Shown: in pieces, positions 63,420 to 64,000 of the stretch
How the letters are laid out: each line of letters opens with the position of its first letter
How positions within the stretch are numbered: the first letter of the stretch is position 1
Source: Mycolicibacterium helvum
GTDB taxonomy: Bacteria > Actinomycetota > Actinomycetes > Mycobacteriales > Mycobacteriaceae
Assembly: GCF_010731895.1 (NCBI RefSeq)
Contig: NZ_AP022596.1
Coordinates: 4,960,001 to 5,024,000, forward strand
Length of the DNA: 64,000 nucleotides
Direction of reading: 5' to 3'
The notes under the pieces: model-generated
What the model was told of the DNA's origin: nothing
Database searches by the model: none
What the model saw: only the letters and a program-made list of their open reading frames with translations
Position numbers and translations under genes: made by a program

Positions 63420-64000
63420 ATGGGTATCAAAGTGGCGCTGGAGCACCGCACCAGCTACACCTTCGACCGTTTGGTCGAGGTGCACCCGCACGTCGTCCGG
63501 CTGCGGCCGGCGCCGCATTCCCGCACGCCCATCGAGGCCTACTCGCTGGAGGTCGAGCCCGCCGACCACTTCGTCAACTGGCAGCAGGATGCGTTCGGTA
63601 ATTTCCTGGCCCGACTGGTCTTTCCGACCCGGACGCGACAGCTGACCATCAAGGTCGGCCTGATCGCCGACCTCAAGGTGATCAACCCGTTCGACTTCTT
63701 CATCGAGGACTACGCCGAGACGTTCCCGTTCACCTATCCCAAGGCGCTTAAGGATGATCTCGAGCCTTACCTGCGGCCCGTCGACGAAGCCGAGGAAGGT
63801 TCGGGCCCAGGGGAGTTGGTGCAGTCCTGGGTGCGGAATTTCGTCGTCGCGCCCGGCACCCGGACCATCGACTTCCTGGTCGCCCTCAACCGCGCAGTCA
63901 ACGGCGACGTCGGCTACAGCCTGCGGATGGAGCCCGGGGTGCAAGCCCCGGACTTCACCTTGCAGACCGGGATCGGCTCCTGCCGTGACTCCGCATGGCT
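63420..64000 (+). CDS. Transglutaminase-like protein, N-terminal part (cut by window end)
   Basis: From ATG 63420 the frame stays open to the edge, giving 193 residues. The start GIKVALEHRTSYTFDRLVEVHPHVVRLRPAPHSRTPIEAYSLEVEPADHFVNWQQDAFGNFLARLVFP is the bacterial transglutaminase-like N-terminal domain. Near the edge, TGIGSCRDSAW carries the nucleophilic Cys of the transglutaminase core, so His and Asp should lie just outside. The counterpart in M. tuberculosis is Rv2569c, from memory. Homologues are often over 1000 residues or in operons with ATP-grasp-type partners. Confidence 0.88.
   Translation, partial: MGIKVALEHRTSYTFDRLVEVHPHVVRLRPAPHSRTPIEAYSLEVEPADHFVNWQQDAFGNFLARLVFPTRTRQLTIKVGLIADLKVINPFDFFIEDYAETFPFTYPKALKDDLEPYLRPVDEAEEGSGPGELVQSWVRNFVVAPGTRTIDFLVALNRAVNGDVGYSLRMEPGVQAPDFTLQTGIGSCRDSAW

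Noticed and set aside
1..64000. Mobile elements, integrases, PE/PPE genes, tRNA or rRNA
   Set aside because: No transposase or integrase motif, no PE or PPE N-terminus, and no cloverleaf-like segment was seen in any intergenic gap; the longest is about 240 nt.

Overview
The window is high-GC DNA from a Mycobacterium/Mycolicibacterium-type actinobacterium. The evidence is an MmpS/MmpL pair, a fadD9-type carboxylic acid reductase, small secreted DUF732, DUF427 and MmpS-like proteins, frequent GTG starts, start codons 7-8 nt downstream of -10 hexamers (leaderless genes), and the gene order yajC-secD-secF-lipoprotein-apt-rel-ppiB-glyoxalase II-hisS. From memory, that backbone (fadD9, gabT, yajC to hisS, a SplB-like radical SAM gene, a zinc metallopeptidase, a panE-like gene, aspS, a transglutaminase gene) corresponds to the M. 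tuberculosis Rv2590-Rv2569c region. The urea transporter, the sugar cluster, the acyl-CoA cluster and several small modules are additions between backbone genes. I see no tRNA, rRNA, insertion sequence, prophage or CRISPR array, and no gene-free stretch longer than 300 bases.

Layout. 1-8.3 kb: start of a truncated membrane-protein gene, carboxylic acid reductase, a four-helix membrane protein, the putrescine/GABA genes patD and gabT, and a nitroreductase. 8.4-16.5 kb: Sec accessory genes yajC-secD-secF, a solute-binding lipoprotein, apt and the (p)ppGpp enzyme Rel, nearly all contiguous or overlapping. 16.7-21.9 kb: a small secreted protein, two tandem membrane cyclophilins, a glyoxalase II-like hydrolase with hisS, a DUF732 protein and a YbjN-like protein. 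21.9-23.5 kb: a Tat-exported catalase-fold protein coupled to cytochrome b561. 23.6-28.4 kb: urtABCDE urea ABC transporter. 28.6-32.4 kb: MmpS-like secreted protein, GNAT, PanE-like reductase, a membrane-anchored unknown, and a radical SAM gene under a perfect LexA box.

32.3-43.1 kb is an 11-gene divergent carbohydrate or polyol utilisation cluster: a CUT1 ABC importer, SDR dehydrogenase, DeoR regulator, TIM-barrel isomerase, IMPase-type phosphatase, FGGY kinase, class II aldolase and BtpA-family protein. Three near-identical 15-bp elements around the regulator look like its operators. The gene set fits import, oxidation to a ketose, phosphorylation and aldol cleavage. The substrate is not readable from sequence, and this is the best candidate for an undescribed pathway.

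43.1-49.2 kb is an acyl-CoA cluster (amidohydrolase, two acyl-CoA dehydrogenases, TetR regulator, TesB-type thioesterase, then a DUF427 gene) with a 19-bp site present twice, once in front of each transcription unit. 49.2-57.5 kb: MBL hydrolase, zinc metallopeptidase, carboxylesterase, SRPBCC protein, aspS followed by a very strong hairpin, a lipoprotein, and a thiolase-DUF302 operon facing an HxlR regulator across overlapping promoters. 57.5-64 kb: a PapA/condensation-type protein, mmpS-mmpL, two small membrane proteins, and the start of a transglutaminase gene cut by the window end.
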